Below, piece by piece: positions 46,017 to 54,067 of a stretch of DNA of 64,000 bases (within the stretch, counting starts at the first letter, position 1; every line of letters starts with the position of its first letter). The position numbers and the translations under genes are program-made. This DNA comes from Bacteroides fragilis (GTDB lineage Bacteria; Bacteroidota; Bacteroidia; Bacteroidales; Bacteroidaceae), in assembly GCF_019583405.1 (NCBI RefSeq), contig NZ_SZUU01000004.1:372001-436000 (forward strand). The letters run 5' to 3'. The notes under the pieces are model-generated. The model made no database searches and was not told the origin of the DNA. It worked only from the letters and a program-made list of their open reading frames with translations.

Positions 46017-46772
46017 ATGAAGAATTACTTATTTGAGGTTTGTACCAACTCTGTAGAGAGTTGCATTGCTGCACAGGAAGGTGGAGCAAACCGTGTGGAA
46101 CTTTGTGCCGGTATCCCCGAAGGCGGAACTACTCCGTCGTATGGCGAGATAGCAATGGCACGCGAGGTACTGACGACCACCCGGCTGCATGTCATCATAC
46201 GTCCGCGCGGCGGCGATTTTCTTTATTCTCCTGTCGAGGTAAAGACCATGCTGAAGGATATAGAAATGGCTCGTCAACTTGGAGCCGACGGGGTGGTGTT
46301 TGGCTGCCTGACTACAAATGGCGGGATAGACGTACCGGTGATGAAACAATTGATGGAGGCCTCGAAAGGCTTATCTGTCACTTTCCATCGGGCATTTGAT
46401 GTCTGCCGTGATGCGTCTGAAGCTTTGGAACAGATAATTGATCTGGGATGCGACCGTATCCTGACTTCGGGGCAACAGGCAACGGCGGAACTTGGAATAC
46501 CTTTGTTGAAGGAACTCCGTGAAAGGGCGAACGGCAGAATTACTCTCCTTGCAGGTTGTGGGGTGAACGAAAAGAATATCTGCCGGATTGCAAAAGAGAC
46601 CGGTATTCAAGAATTCCATTTCTCGGCTCGTGAAAGCATTAAGAGCGGAATGGAGTATAAGAATGAGGCGGTATCCATGGGAGGAACTGTCCACATCAGT
46701 GAGTATGAGCGGAACGTGACGACAGTGAAACGCGTGAAAGATACGATTGAGAGTATTACTTCTTCTCTTTAA
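46017..46772 (+). CDS. cutC: CutC family protein
   Basis: This 251-residue TIM-barrel protein begins FEVCTNSVESCIAAQEGGAN and continues with VELCAGIPEGGTTPSYG, VIIRPRGGDFLYS, GVVFGCLTTNGGID and FHRAFDVC. This is CutC, originally linked to copper handling, though its biochemical role is uncertain. Arg, Asp and His side chains of the barrel mouth are present. Monocistronic, with a terminator of rny before it. Confidence 0.93.
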   Translation: MKNYLFEVCTNSVESCIAAQEGGANRVELCAGIPEGGTTPSYGEIAMAREVLTTTRLHVIIRPRGGDFLYSPVEVKTMLKDIEMARQLGADGVVFGCLTTNGGIDVPVMKQLMEASKGLSVTFHRAFDVCRDASEALEQIIDLGCDRILTSGQQATAELGIPLLKELRERANGRITLLAGCGVNEKNICRIAKETGIQEFHFSARESIKSGMEYKNEAVSMGGTVHISEYERNVTTVKRVKDTIESITSSL

Positions 46773-46881
46773 AAGAGTATTTGAGCCGGTTCGAATGGGT
46801 GTCGGCCGTTTTTTCGAAACAAACCATCCCTGCAAACTGTTAGTTAGCGAAAGGTATTCACCCGATTAAAATGCTTTAGCT

Positions 46882-47364
46882 ATGATAAAATTGAGATTCA
46901 GCTTGTTGATGGCTTTGTTGGTAGTGGCTGTGTCGGTTTTTGCGGATAATGCACCTGCCAAAGTGCAGACAGCCCTGAAAAAAATGTATCCCAAGGCTGA
47001 TGGAATCGCCTGGTCGCAGGACGGTGGTTACTATTGTGCCGATTTTATGATGAATGGTTATGAAAAGAATGTCTGGTTCAATGTACAGGGACAATGGCAG
47101 ATGACGCAGACAGAGTGGGGAGATACCGATGAACTTTCTGCCACGGTATATAATGCATATGCTTCCGGACCCTATTCCGGCTGGCAGGTAGAGGACGTCA
47201 CTTACGTAGAATTTCCGAAATGGCAACCGATTATTGTCATTAAGGTGGGACAGCAAAATGTAGACATCCAGTATCAACTGTTCTATAGTCCGAATGGGAC
47301 ATTGCTGCGTACTCGCAATGTGAGTTATATGGATGATATATTGGGACCCGGTACTTTTTTGTAG
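46882..47364 (+). CDS. Secreted PepSY-like (DUF2874) protein
   Basis: This 160-residue protein has a signal peptide (FSLLMALLVVAVSVFA) and then two similar halves of PepSY-like fold. Each begins with a helix (KVQTALKKMYPKADGIAWSQ) followed by strands (YYCADFMMNGYEKNVWFNVQ). Such periplasmic proteins are common in Bacteroides; a function in protease inhibition has been proposed for PepSY folds but is not shown here. A related shorter protein lies at 53.6 kb. Confidence 0.8.
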   Translation: MIKLRFSLLMALLVVAVSVFADNAPAKVQTALKKMYPKADGIAWSQDGGYYCADFMMNGYEKNVWFNVQGQWQMTQTEWGDTDELSATVYNAYASGPYSGWQVEDVTYVEFPKWQPIIVIKVGQQNVDIQYQLFYSPNGTLLRTRNVSYMDDILGPGTFL

Positions 47365-47382
47365 CTTTCTTCATATTATGGA

Positions 47383-47431
47383 TTTACGGGTGGATGGAAG
47401 GAGTCCGAATATCTTTCCATTCACCCGTAAA
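47383..47431. terminator. Hairpin between convergent genes
   Basis: TTTACGGGTGGATGGAAG (47383-47400) pairs with CTTTCCATTCACCCGTAAA (47413-47431) with one bulge and wobble. It lies just after the PepSY-like gene and before the end of the acyltransferase fragment. Confidence 0.65.
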
Positions 47432-47441
47432 TGCTTGTTCT

Positions 47442-47708
47442 TTATCCCATAAACCAAACGGCTTTTCGTGGCATCAGCTTATAAATTAGTGCAGTAAATG
47501 CCCAACTGCAAAGGAATATGCAGATAGCCATCAGTGGAACCTGCAAAGGGATGGGCAATGACGAAGGTCCTATTAAAAGGAAGAAGGGACCTACGACAAA
47601 ATAGTGTACCATGTAGATGCCGAAACCACACTGGGTCATATTGGCCAATACTTTAATGACAGTAGAGTTGGTGATGACAACCTTTTGTAATAGTATGAAT
47701 GTTTTCAT
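47442..47708 (-). pseudogene. C-terminal fragment of an acyltransferase-3 membrane protein
   Basis: 88 residues with two or three hydrophobic segments (MTQCGFGIYMVHYFVVGPFF; VPLMAICIFLCSWAFTALIY) ending LMPRKAVWFMG. The GFGIYMVH motif is the last conserved block of O-antigen/OafA-type acyltransferases, which are normally about 350 residues. The first three quarters of the gene are missing; upstream DNA belongs to the divergent nucleosidase promoter. It is a deletion remnant. Confidence 0.65.
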
Positions 47709-47821
47709 AAGGAGCCGGGTATATGTAGATTCTGACCAATTAAAGATAATATCTGGTCAATTTGGCTTTAATTGATTACTTTTGCAGCGATATAAATGTA
47801 TGAAATTCAAAAAAAGTAATC

Positions 47822-48388
47822 ATGTTAAAGATATTGGTGACTTATGCCGTACAAGGCGAATTTACAGAAATCAAGTGGCCCGACGTGGAGGTATATTATG
47901 TGCGGACCGGTATTGGAAAAGTGAAATCGGCTTTTCATTTGTCCGAGGCTATCCAGCAAGTGAAGCCCGATATTGTGATCAATCAGGGAACAGCCGGAAC
48001 TATTAATCATCAGGTAGGGGATGTTTTTGTCTGCCGTCATTTTGTCGATCGGGACATGCATAAGATGACCGGATTGGGAATGGAATACCGTATTGATTCG
48101 TCGGAATTGCTTGCTGCCAGGGGCTTTTGCCAACACTGGACCGAATCGGCAACCTGCAATACCGGTGATAGCTTCCTGACCGAGCTGACGGATATTGAGG
48201 GAGATGTGGTTGATATGGAGGCTTATGCGCAGGCTTTTGTATGCAGAGCCAAAGAAATTCCTTTTATTTCGGTTAAGTATGTTTCGGATGTGATAGGACA
48301 GAATTCTGTGAAGCACTGGGAAGACCGTTTGGAAGATGCCCGTGCAGGCTTATCTCACTTTTTCAATGTTTTAAAAGAAAGTATATGA
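47822..48388 (+). CDS. MTA/SAH nucleosidase-like protein
   Basis: This 188-residue protein of the purine/uridine phosphorylase superfamily shows MLKILVTYAVQGEF, VYYVRTGIGKVKSAFHLSEA, VINQGTAGTINHQVGDVFV, a TGDSFL segment and DVVDMEAYAQAFVC. The GDSF and DMEAYA blocks hold the usual catalytic Asp and ribose-binding Glu. It probably cleaves the glycosidic bond of methylthioadenosine, S-adenosylhomocysteine or a related nucleoside. It is shorter than E. coli Mtn. A -7-type TACTTTTG lies at 47777-47784. Its 3' end overlaps the opposite gene by 34 bases. Confidence 0.82.
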   Translation: MLKILVTYAVQGEFTEIKWPDVEVYYVRTGIGKVKSAFHLSEAIQQVKPDIVINQGTAGTINHQVGDVFVCRHFVDRDMHKMTGLGMEYRIDSSELLAARGFCQHWTESATCNTGDSFLTELTDIEGDVVDMEAYAQAFVCRAKEIPFISVKYVSDVIGQNSVKHWEDRLEDARAGLSHFFNVLKESI

Positions 48389-48717
48389 TAAGTCACGCCT
48401 GCGGCTATCAGGAAGAGGAGTATCTTGACCCAGACCAGTGGGATCAGGAAGAAAATGCAATAAAGCATTGTGCCCCACATGAGCAGCAGTGAGATGATTT
48501 TGGCGCGTAACGGGATCGCTTTATTTTCCCGGAAGTTGCGTATATAAGTACCAAAGTATTTGTGATTCAGAAGCCATTGGTATAACCGGGGAGACCCTTT
48601 GAAATAGAGGGCGGCAGTGAGTAGCAGAAACGGGGTAGTGGGCAATAATGGCAGAAAAATGCCAAGAATGCCGAGCCCCAGCGAAATGGTACCTAATATA
48701 ATACAGATAGTTTTCAT
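48355..48717 (-). CDS. DUF454 (YbaN-like) inner membrane protein
   Basis: This 120-residue protein has three to four hydrophobic segments: ICIILGTISLGLGILGIFLP, then LLPTTPFLLLTAALYFKGSP, and two at the C-terminus. The LPLLPTTPFLLLTA motif and the YIRNFRENKAIPLRAK loop define DUF454. The function is unknown in the family. It is convergent with the nucleosidase gene and the two coding ends overlap. Confidence 0.9.
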   Translation of the reverse strand: MKTICIILGTISLGLGILGIFLPLLPTTPFLLLTAALYFKGSPRLYQWLLNHKYFGTYIRNFRENKAIPLRAKIISLLLMWGTMLYCIFFLIPLVWVKILLFLIAAGVTYHILSFKTLKK

Positions 48718-48750
48718 TCGGCAAAAATAGGAAAAATAACTTTTCTCGCT

Positions 48751-48780
48751 GAATGAAAACTATCTTTTGTATTATCTTTG
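48751..48780 (+). promoter_or_regulatory. Probable promoter of the queD-queE operon
   Basis: TATCTTTG (48773-48780) matches the -7 box; TTTT at 48751-48754 lies 18 bases upstream in the -33 position. The leader to the queD start (about 50 bases) contains a small GCACC...GGTGC hairpin. I do not see a preQ1 riboswitch. Confidence 0.55.
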
Positions 48781-48833
48781 TGCCCGCACCGAGGTGACAT
48801 TAGGTGCAGTAACCATTAATAATATCTATAACA

Positions 48834-49166
48834 ATGTTTACAGTAATCAAAAGAATGGAGATATCGGCTGCACATAAGCTGATTCTTCCGTACCGGAGCA
48901 AATGCGCCAGTCTTCATGGTCACAACTGGATTATCACTGTCTACTGCCGTTCTGAGCGGCTCAATGCAGATGGAATGGTAGTGGATTTTACCCAGATTAA
49001 GCAGGTCGTTAAGGAAAAACTGGACCACCGGAATCTGAATGAGGTACTTCCTTTTAATCCCACAGCAGAAAATATTGCCCGTTGGGTATGCAAGCAAATA
49101 CCTCAATGTTATAAGGTTGAAGTGCAGGAATCGGAAGCAAATACGGTGATTTATGAGAAAGATTAA
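48834..49166 (+). CDS. queD: 6-carboxy-5,6,7,8-tetrahydropterin synthase
   Basis: This 110-residue QueD/PTPS-family enzyme makes the second intermediate of queuosine synthesis from dihydroneopterin triphosphate. Zinc-binding and catalytic elements are visible: ISAAHKLILPYRSKCASLHG with the Cys, HGHNWIITVYC with the His pair, and VVDFTQIKQVVKEKLDHRNL with the Asp-His. Length is normal. It overlaps queE by 14 bases, so the two are translated together. Confidence 0.93.
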   Translation: MFTVIKRMEISAAHKLILPYRSKCASLHGHNWIITVYCRSERLNADGMVVDFTQIKQVVKEKLDHRNLNEVLPFNPTAENIARWVCKQIPQCYKVEVQESEANTVIYEKD

Positions 49167-49698
49167 CGAAATTTTTTATAGTTTACAGGGAGAGGGGTAT
49201 CATACGGGTATCCCTGCTGTTTTTATACGTTTCTCGGGCTGTAATCTGAAATGTGACTTCTGTGATACCCGGCACGAAGAGGGTGAAATGATGACAGACG
49301 AAGATATTGTAAATGAAATCGGGAAGTATCCGGCTGTCATGGTGATTCTTACCGGAGGAGAGCCCTCTTTATGGATTGACGATGCTTTTATAGACCTCTT
49401 GCACCGTGCAGGCAAGTATGTATGTATCGAAACCAATGGTACGAAACCCTTGCCTGCTGCTATCGATTGGGTGACTTGCTCTCCCAAGCAGGGTGTCAAT
49501 TTAGCTTTAAACCGGATGGATGAAGTTAAAGTTGTTTACGAAGGACAAAATATTGACGTTTATGAACAACTTCCTGCCGAACATTTTTTCCTTCAGCCTT
49601 GTTCTTGTAATAACACCGCGGAAACGGTGGATTGCGTGATGCGACATCCTAAATGGAGACTTAGCCTGCAAACGCACAAACTGATAAATATTCTATGA
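49153..49698 (+). CDS. queE: 7-carboxy-7-deazaguanine synthase (radical SAM)
   Basis: This 181-residue enzyme converts carboxytetrahydropterin to carboxydeazaguanine. It starts INEIFYSLQGEGYHTGIPAV, and the radical SAM cluster motif is CNLKCDFC in FSGCNLKCDFCDT. It also has VILTGGEPSLW for AdoMet binding and the C-terminal WRLSLQTHKLINI typical of QueE. It is on the short side for the family but complete. Together with queD it supplies the deazaguanine core for queuosine in tRNA. Confidence 0.95.
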   Translation: MRKINEIFYSLQGEGYHTGIPAVFIRFSGCNLKCDFCDTRHEEGEMMTDEDIVNEIGKYPAVMVILTGGEPSLWIDDAFIDLLHRAGKYVCIETNGTKPLPAAIDWVTCSPKQGVNLALNRMDEVKVVYEGQNIDVYEQLPAEHFFLQPCSCNNTAETVDCVMRHPKWRLSLQTHKLINIL

Positions 49699-49830
49699 GC
49701 TGTGGGATCTGATTCAGGCTACATGTGATAAGCTGCAAGATATAGGCAGCTACGTTGTGTCTTGTGTGTTATTGATCGTGTGTGACTCGTAGCTTATGAC
49801 TCGTGACTTGTAACTAATTAATGATATATT

Positions 49831-50571
49831 ATGAAAGTAGGTTTATTTATCCCCTGTTATATCAATGCCATTTATCCGCAGGTAGGGGTGGCATCATATA
49901 AATTATTGAAGAGCTTAGGGGTGGATGTCGATTATCCTCTTGACCAGACTTGTTGCGGACAGCCCATGGCGAACGCCGGTTTTCAAGATGAATCTTTAAA
50001 AATGGCTATCCGTTTCGATGATTTATTCCGAAAGTACGATTACATTGTCGGTCCCTCCGCCAGTTGTGTGGCTTTTGTGAAAGAAAATCATCCCGGAATT
50101 CTGGCCAAAGAAGGCCATCAGTGCCAGAGTGCGGATAAGATATATGACCTTTGCGCTTTCATTCATGATGTGATAAAACCTACGAAAATTCCTGCCCGCT
50201 TTCCCCATAAAGTCAGCATCCATAACAGTTGTCACGGTGTACGTGAACTTTTCCTTTCAGCTCCGAGCGAACTGAATATACCTTATTTTAATAAATTGCG
50301 TGATTTACTTCAGATGGTCGAAGGAATTGAAGTTTTTGAGCCCTCCCATGTGGACGAATGTTGTGGTTTCGGAGGTATGTTTGCAGTCGAGGAGCAGGCT
50401 GTTTCAGTCTGTATGGGACGCGATAAGATACGGCATCACATGGAGACCGGTGCCGAATACATCACCGGAGCGGATAGCTCCTGCCTGATGCATATGCAGG
50501 GTATCATCGAACGTGAGCACCTGCCTATCCGAATGATTCATGTTGTAGAAATATTAGCATCACAATTATGA
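49831..50571 (+). CDS. lutA: Lactate utilisation protein A (CCG-domain Fe-S protein)
   Basis: This 246-residue protein has two CCG domains: DQTCCGQPMANAGF in the first half and VDECCGFGGMFAVEE in the second, each giving cysteines for a non-canonical Fe-S cluster, as in heterodisulfide reductase-like subunits. It starts VGLFIPCYINAIYPQVGVA. Family knowledge: LutABC oxidises L-lactate to pyruvate in the cytoplasm. It overlaps lutB by four bases. A gap of about 130 bases separates it from queE, so the operon probably has its own promoter. Confidence 0.93.
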   Translation: MKVGLFIPCYINAIYPQVGVASYKLLKSLGVDVDYPLDQTCCGQPMANAGFQDESLKMAIRFDDLFRKYDYIVGPSASCVAFVKENHPGILAKEGHQCQSADKIYDLCAFIHDVIKPTKIPARFPHKVSIHNSCHGVRELFLSAPSELNIPYFNKLRDLLQMVEGIEVFEPSHVDECCGFGGMFAVEEQAVSVCMGRDKIRHHMETGAEYITGADSSCLMHMQGIIEREHLPIRMIHVVEILASQL

Positions 50572-51953
50572 GTACCAAGCATGCAAAAGCTGCCGAAAAA
50601 TTCCTGGAAAATCCGGTGATGGCAGCATGGCACAACGAGACCCTTTGGATGGTTCGTGCCAAGAGAGACAAGATGAGTAAGGAAGTACCCGAGTGGGAAG
50701 AATTGCGTGATAAGGCATGTGCGTTGAAACTCTACTCCAACAGCCACCTTGAGGAACTCTTGCTGGAGTTTGAGAAGAATGCTACAGCCAATGGAGCCAT
50801 CGTTCACTGGGCAAAAGATGCGGAAGAGTATCGTGCCATCGTTTATGAAATATTGAGCAGTCACGGGGTAAAGCATTTTGTGAAAAGCAAATCGATGTTG
50901 GCAGAAGAGTGCGAACTGAACCCGTTTCTGATAGAGAAAGGAATCGATGTGGTGGAATCCGATCTCGGTGAGCGTATCCTGCAATTGATGAATCTGGCAC
51001 CGAGTCATATTGTACTTCCGGCTATCCACATCAAGCGTGAGCAGGTAGGAGAACTTTTTGAGAAAGAAATGGGAACGGAGAAAGGGAATTTTGATCCCAC
51101 TTATCTGACCCATGCCGCCCGAAAGAACTTACGAAATATCTTTCTGAATGCAGAAGCCGCTATGACGGGAGCCAACTTTGCTGTGGCGTCTACCGGAGAT
51201 ATTGTGGTTTGTACCAATGAAGGAAATGCCGATATGGGTACATCGTGCCCGACACTGAATATTGCTGCTTTCGGCATGGAAAAGATTGTGCCGGACATGG
51301 AGGCTCTGGGAGTGTTTACCCGTCTGTTGGCACGTTCGGCAACGGGACAGCCGATCACTACTTATACCTCTCAATACCGGAATCCCCGTGAAGGAGGTGA
51401 ATATCATATTATTATTGTAGATAATGGACGGAGTGCCCTGCTGGCCCATCCCGACCATATCAAGACTTTGAACTGTATCCGATGTGGTGCTTGTATGAAT
51501 ACTTGTCCGGTGTATCGCCGGAGCGGGGGATATTCCTACACTTACTTTATTCCCGGACCTATCGGTATCAATCTGGGAATGGCACATGATCCGGAAAAGT
51601 ATTACGATAATCTGTCAGCCTGTTCTCTCTGTATGTCTTGTTCGGATGTTTGTCCGGCAAAGGTGGACTTGGCCGAACAGATTTATAAATGGCGGCAGGA
51701 TCTGGATAAGATTGGAAAAGCTAATACGGGTAAGAAAATAATGTCCGGTGGCATGAAGGTATTGATGGATCATCCTACACTTTTCAATGCGGCGCTTTGG
51801 GCTGCTCCGGCAGTTAACCATTTGCCACGTTTTATGAAGTATAACGATTTGGATGCGTGGGGGAAAGGACGAGAACTTCCTAAATTCGCCAGTGAATCGT
51901 TTAACGAGATGTGGAAGAAAAATAAAGTGCAGGGAAAGGAGGAAAACAAATGA
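50568..51953 (+). CDS. lutB: Lactate utilisation protein B (4Fe-4S protein)
   Basis: This 461-residue protein has an N-terminal LutB/LUD domain (ANFAVASTGDIVVCTNEGNA) and two ferredoxin-type clusters near residues 303 and 350: CIRCGACMNTCPVY and CSLCMSCSDVCPAKV. These carry electrons from lactate oxidation. The C-terminal helical part ends with Lys-rich sequence. It is flanked by lutA and lutC with four-base overlaps, so a single transcript with coupled translation is expected. Confidence 0.94.
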   Translation: MSTKHAKAAEKFLENPVMAAWHNETLWMVRAKRDKMSKEVPEWEELRDKACALKLYSNSHLEELLLEFEKNATANGAIVHWAKDAEEYRAIVYEILSSHGVKHFVKSKSMLAEECELNPFLIEKGIDVVESDLGERILQLMNLAPSHIVLPAIHIKREQVGELFEKEMGTEKGNFDPTYLTHAARKNLRNIFLNAEAAMTGANFAVASTGDIVVCTNEGNADMGTSCPTLNIAAFGMEKIVPDMEALGVFTRLLARSATGQPITTYTSQYRNPREGGEYHIIIVDNGRSALLAHPDHIKTLNCIRCGACMNTCPVYRRSGGYSYTYFIPGPIGINLGMAHDPEKYYDNLSACSLCMSCSDVCPAKVDLAEQIYKWRQDLDKIGKANTGKKIMSGGMKVLMDHPTLFNAALWAAPAVNHLPRFMKYNDLDAWGKGRELPKFASESFNEMWKKNKVQGKEENK

Positions 51954-52528
51954 GTAGTAAAGAAGACATATTAGCGAGTATCCGTAAAAATACGAAGAGC
52001 CGCTACGAATATCCCGATTGGCAGATCAATGCAACTGTTTATCCGGACGTGGTCGCCAAATTCTGTGAAATGAGTTTTGCCGTCGGTGGTGAGGCTATTG
52101 TGCTCGGTGAGGGAGAAGATATCAATGCTGTCATTCGCCGTACTTACCCTGATGCCGCCAGTATTGCTTCCGATTTGGACGAAATCACGTGTGCTACGTT
52201 CAATCCTGATTTGTTAGGTCGTGCGCAGGATCTGAACGGAACCGATATAGCCGTTGTCAAAGGTGAAATCGGAGTAGCCGAGAATGCGGCTGTCTGGATT
52301 CCTCAAACAGTGAAATACAAGGCACTCTATTTTATTGCCGAGAAGCTGGTGATTGTTCTGGACAAAAATCGTATTGTGAGCAATATGCACCAGGCTTACG
52401 AACGGATAAAAGATGAAAAATATAAATTCGGTACATTTATCTCGGGACCCTCAAAGACTGCCGACATTGAACAGGCATTGGTGATGGGAGCTCATGGAGC
52501 GAGAGATGTATTGGTAATATTAAAGTAA
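51950..52528 (+). CDS. lutC: Lactate utilisation protein C (LUD domain)
   Basis: This 192-residue LUD-domain protein completes the L-lactate dehydrogenase complex. Motifs include VVKGEIGVAENAAVWIPQTV and FISGPSKTADIEQALVMGAH with the GPS-TADIE element of LutC/YkgG. The N-terminus SKEDILASIRKN is also typical. It is last in the lutABC run; no terminator is obvious in the 70 bases before the next gene, so the kinase may be co-transcribed. Confidence 0.93.
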   Translation: MSSKEDILASIRKNTKSRYEYPDWQINATVYPDVVAKFCEMSFAVGGEAIVLGEGEDINAVIRRTYPDAASIASDLDEITCATFNPDLLGRAQDLNGTDIAVVKGEIGVAENAAVWIPQTVKYKALYFIAEKLVIVLDKNRIVSNMHQAYERIKDEKYKFGTFISGPSKTADIEQALVMGAHGARDVLVILK

Positions 52529-52598
52529 CGAAGTAGTGTCAGAGAAGATACGACTGCGGGTTACTTGGATGAATATTGGTTTTGATTGATACAAGTGT

Positions 52599-53471
52599 AT
52601 GTTTGCAAATAAAGTAAAGAAGGTGGCGGCCATTCACGATCTTTCCGGTATGGGAAGGGTCTCTCTGACGGTCGTCATTCCCATTCTGTCATCGATGGGG
52701 TTTCAGGTATGTCCGTTGCCTACGGCCATCCTGTCTAACCACACGCAGTATCCTGATTTTACTTTTCTTGATCTGACGGACGAGATGCCTCGTATCATTG
52801 CTGAGTGGAAACGGTTGGAAGTGGAGTTTGATGCTATTTATACCGGTTATCTGGGATCGCCCCGACAGATTCAGATTGTATCTGATTTTATTCGTGATTT
52901 TCGCAGAAAAGATAGTCTGACTGTAATAGATCCCGTTTTGGGAGACAATGGTAAGCTCTATTCCAATTTCAATGAATCGATGGTGGTGGAAATGCAGCAT
53001 TTAGTCACACATGCCGATGTGATCACCCCCAATCTGACGGAACTTTTCTATCTGCTCGGCCGGCCGTATAAAGAGAGTAATACCGATCAGGAACTGAAAG
53101 GGTATTTGCGTTGTTTGTCGGACAAAGGACCGGAAGTGGTTATTATCACCAGTGTACCTGTGTTGGATGAACCTCACAAAACTTCGGTCTATGCTTATAA
53201 CCGGACAGGAAACCGTTACTGGAAAATCACATGTCCCTATTTGCCCGCCCATTATCCGGGTACGGGAGATACGTTTACAAGTGTCATTACCGGAGCCTTG
53301 TTGCAGGGTGACAGCCTTCCCATTGCTTTGGACCGTGCTACACAGTTTATTTTGCAGGGCATTCGTGCTACTTTCGGTTACGAGTACGACAATCGTGAAG
53401 GTATTTTGTTGGAGAAAGTACTTCATAATCTTGATATGCCTATCCAGAGCAGTAGTTACGAGTTGATTTAA
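52599..53471 (+). CDS. Pyridoxal/pyridoxamine kinase (ribokinase fold)
   Basis: This 290-residue enzyme phosphorylates B6 vitamers for the salvage of pyridoxal phosphate. It shows VAAIHDLSGMGRVSLTVVIP, the PdxK/PdxY substrate motif, DPVLGDNGKLY, ITPNLTELFYLLG and the ATP/anion-hole motif YPGTGDTFTSVITGALL with catalytic Asp. Length is typical. It is downstream of lutABC on the same strand with a short gap. Whether it is closer to PdxK or PdxY cannot be settled here. Confidence 0.92.
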   Translation: MFANKVKKVAAIHDLSGMGRVSLTVVIPILSSMGFQVCPLPTAILSNHTQYPDFTFLDLTDEMPRIIAEWKRLEVEFDAIYTGYLGSPRQIQIVSDFIRDFRRKDSLTVIDPVLGDNGKLYSNFNESMVVEMQHLVTHADVITPNLTELFYLLGRPYKESNTDQELKGYLRCLSDKGPEVVIITSVPVLDEPHKTSVYAYNRTGNRYWKITCPYLPAHYPGTGDTFTSVITGALLQGDSLPIALDRATQFILQGIRATFGYEYDNREGILLEKVLHNLDMPIQSSSYELI

Positions 53472-53495
53472 CCCTACGCTTCTCTCTAAACGGGG

Positions 53496-53537
53496 AAAGC
53501 ACTGCTCCCTGATTGGAAACAGTGCTTTTTGTTTTTT
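53496..53537 (+). terminator. Rho-independent terminator of the kinase gene
   Basis: AAAGCACTG (53496-53504) and CAGTGCTTT (53520-53528) followed by TT-G-TTTTTT. It lies 25 bases after the stop. Confidence 0.85.
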
Positions 53538-53549
53538 AAACGTGCGTTT

Positions 53550-53864
53550 TTATTTAATTTCTTCCCCTTTTTCATTCATTACCACAGTCACGTCTGTTCC
53601 GTCTTGCTGGGTAACGACTACTTTGTAAAGCTTGCCGTCTTCTTTAGTTGCTACTGACGCTTCTTTGACAGTCGATTCAGGATAAGCTTTTCCGAGAGCT
53701 TCGGTTACTGCTGCAGGCAGATCCTTGACTTCAATCTTTGTATATTCGTCTTGAGGAGCCTGTGCGGTTGTTACCACTGCGTTAGCGTTTTCTACGTTCT
53801 GTGCGAATGCTACTGAGCTACCTAATCCCATAACCAATGCTATTGCTACTAATACCTTTTTCAT
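53550..53864 (-). CDS. Small secreted PepSY-like protein
   Basis: About 104 residues from the ATG at 53864, which gives a signal peptide (MKKVLVAIALVMGLGSSVAF, cleavage after AFA). The longer open frame upstream has no signal-like start. The mature part is one PepSY-like unit: helix LPAAVTEALGKAYPESTVKE, then strands LYKVVVTQQDGTDVTVVMNE. It is related in type to the double-unit protein at 46.9 kb. Function unknown; exported. Confidence 0.82.
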   Translation of the reverse strand: MKKVLVAIALVMGLGSSVAFAQNVENANAVVTTAQAPQDEYTKIEVKDLPAAVTEALGKAYPESTVKEASVATKEDGKLYKVVVTQQDGTDVTVVMNEKGEEIK

Positions 53865-54067
53865 AATTGTAAATTTTGAGTTAATAAATGAAGTTTGTTT
53901 TTCTGTAAGCAACTTGCTTACGATAATAATAGTACAAGCTTCATGCCAAAGCAATGATTGATGTGTTATTGTGTTGATAAATAGATGTTTATTGGTCGTT
54001 CCTCAAAGCTCAATCTGTGGAAAAATAGTACTTTGAGGTGTGGATACCGTGGAAAACTTCCACAGTT

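Noticed and set aside
48781..48833. preQ1 riboswitch before queD-queE
   Set aside because: A small hairpin is present but the C-rich/A-rich preQ1 aptamer pattern is not seen.
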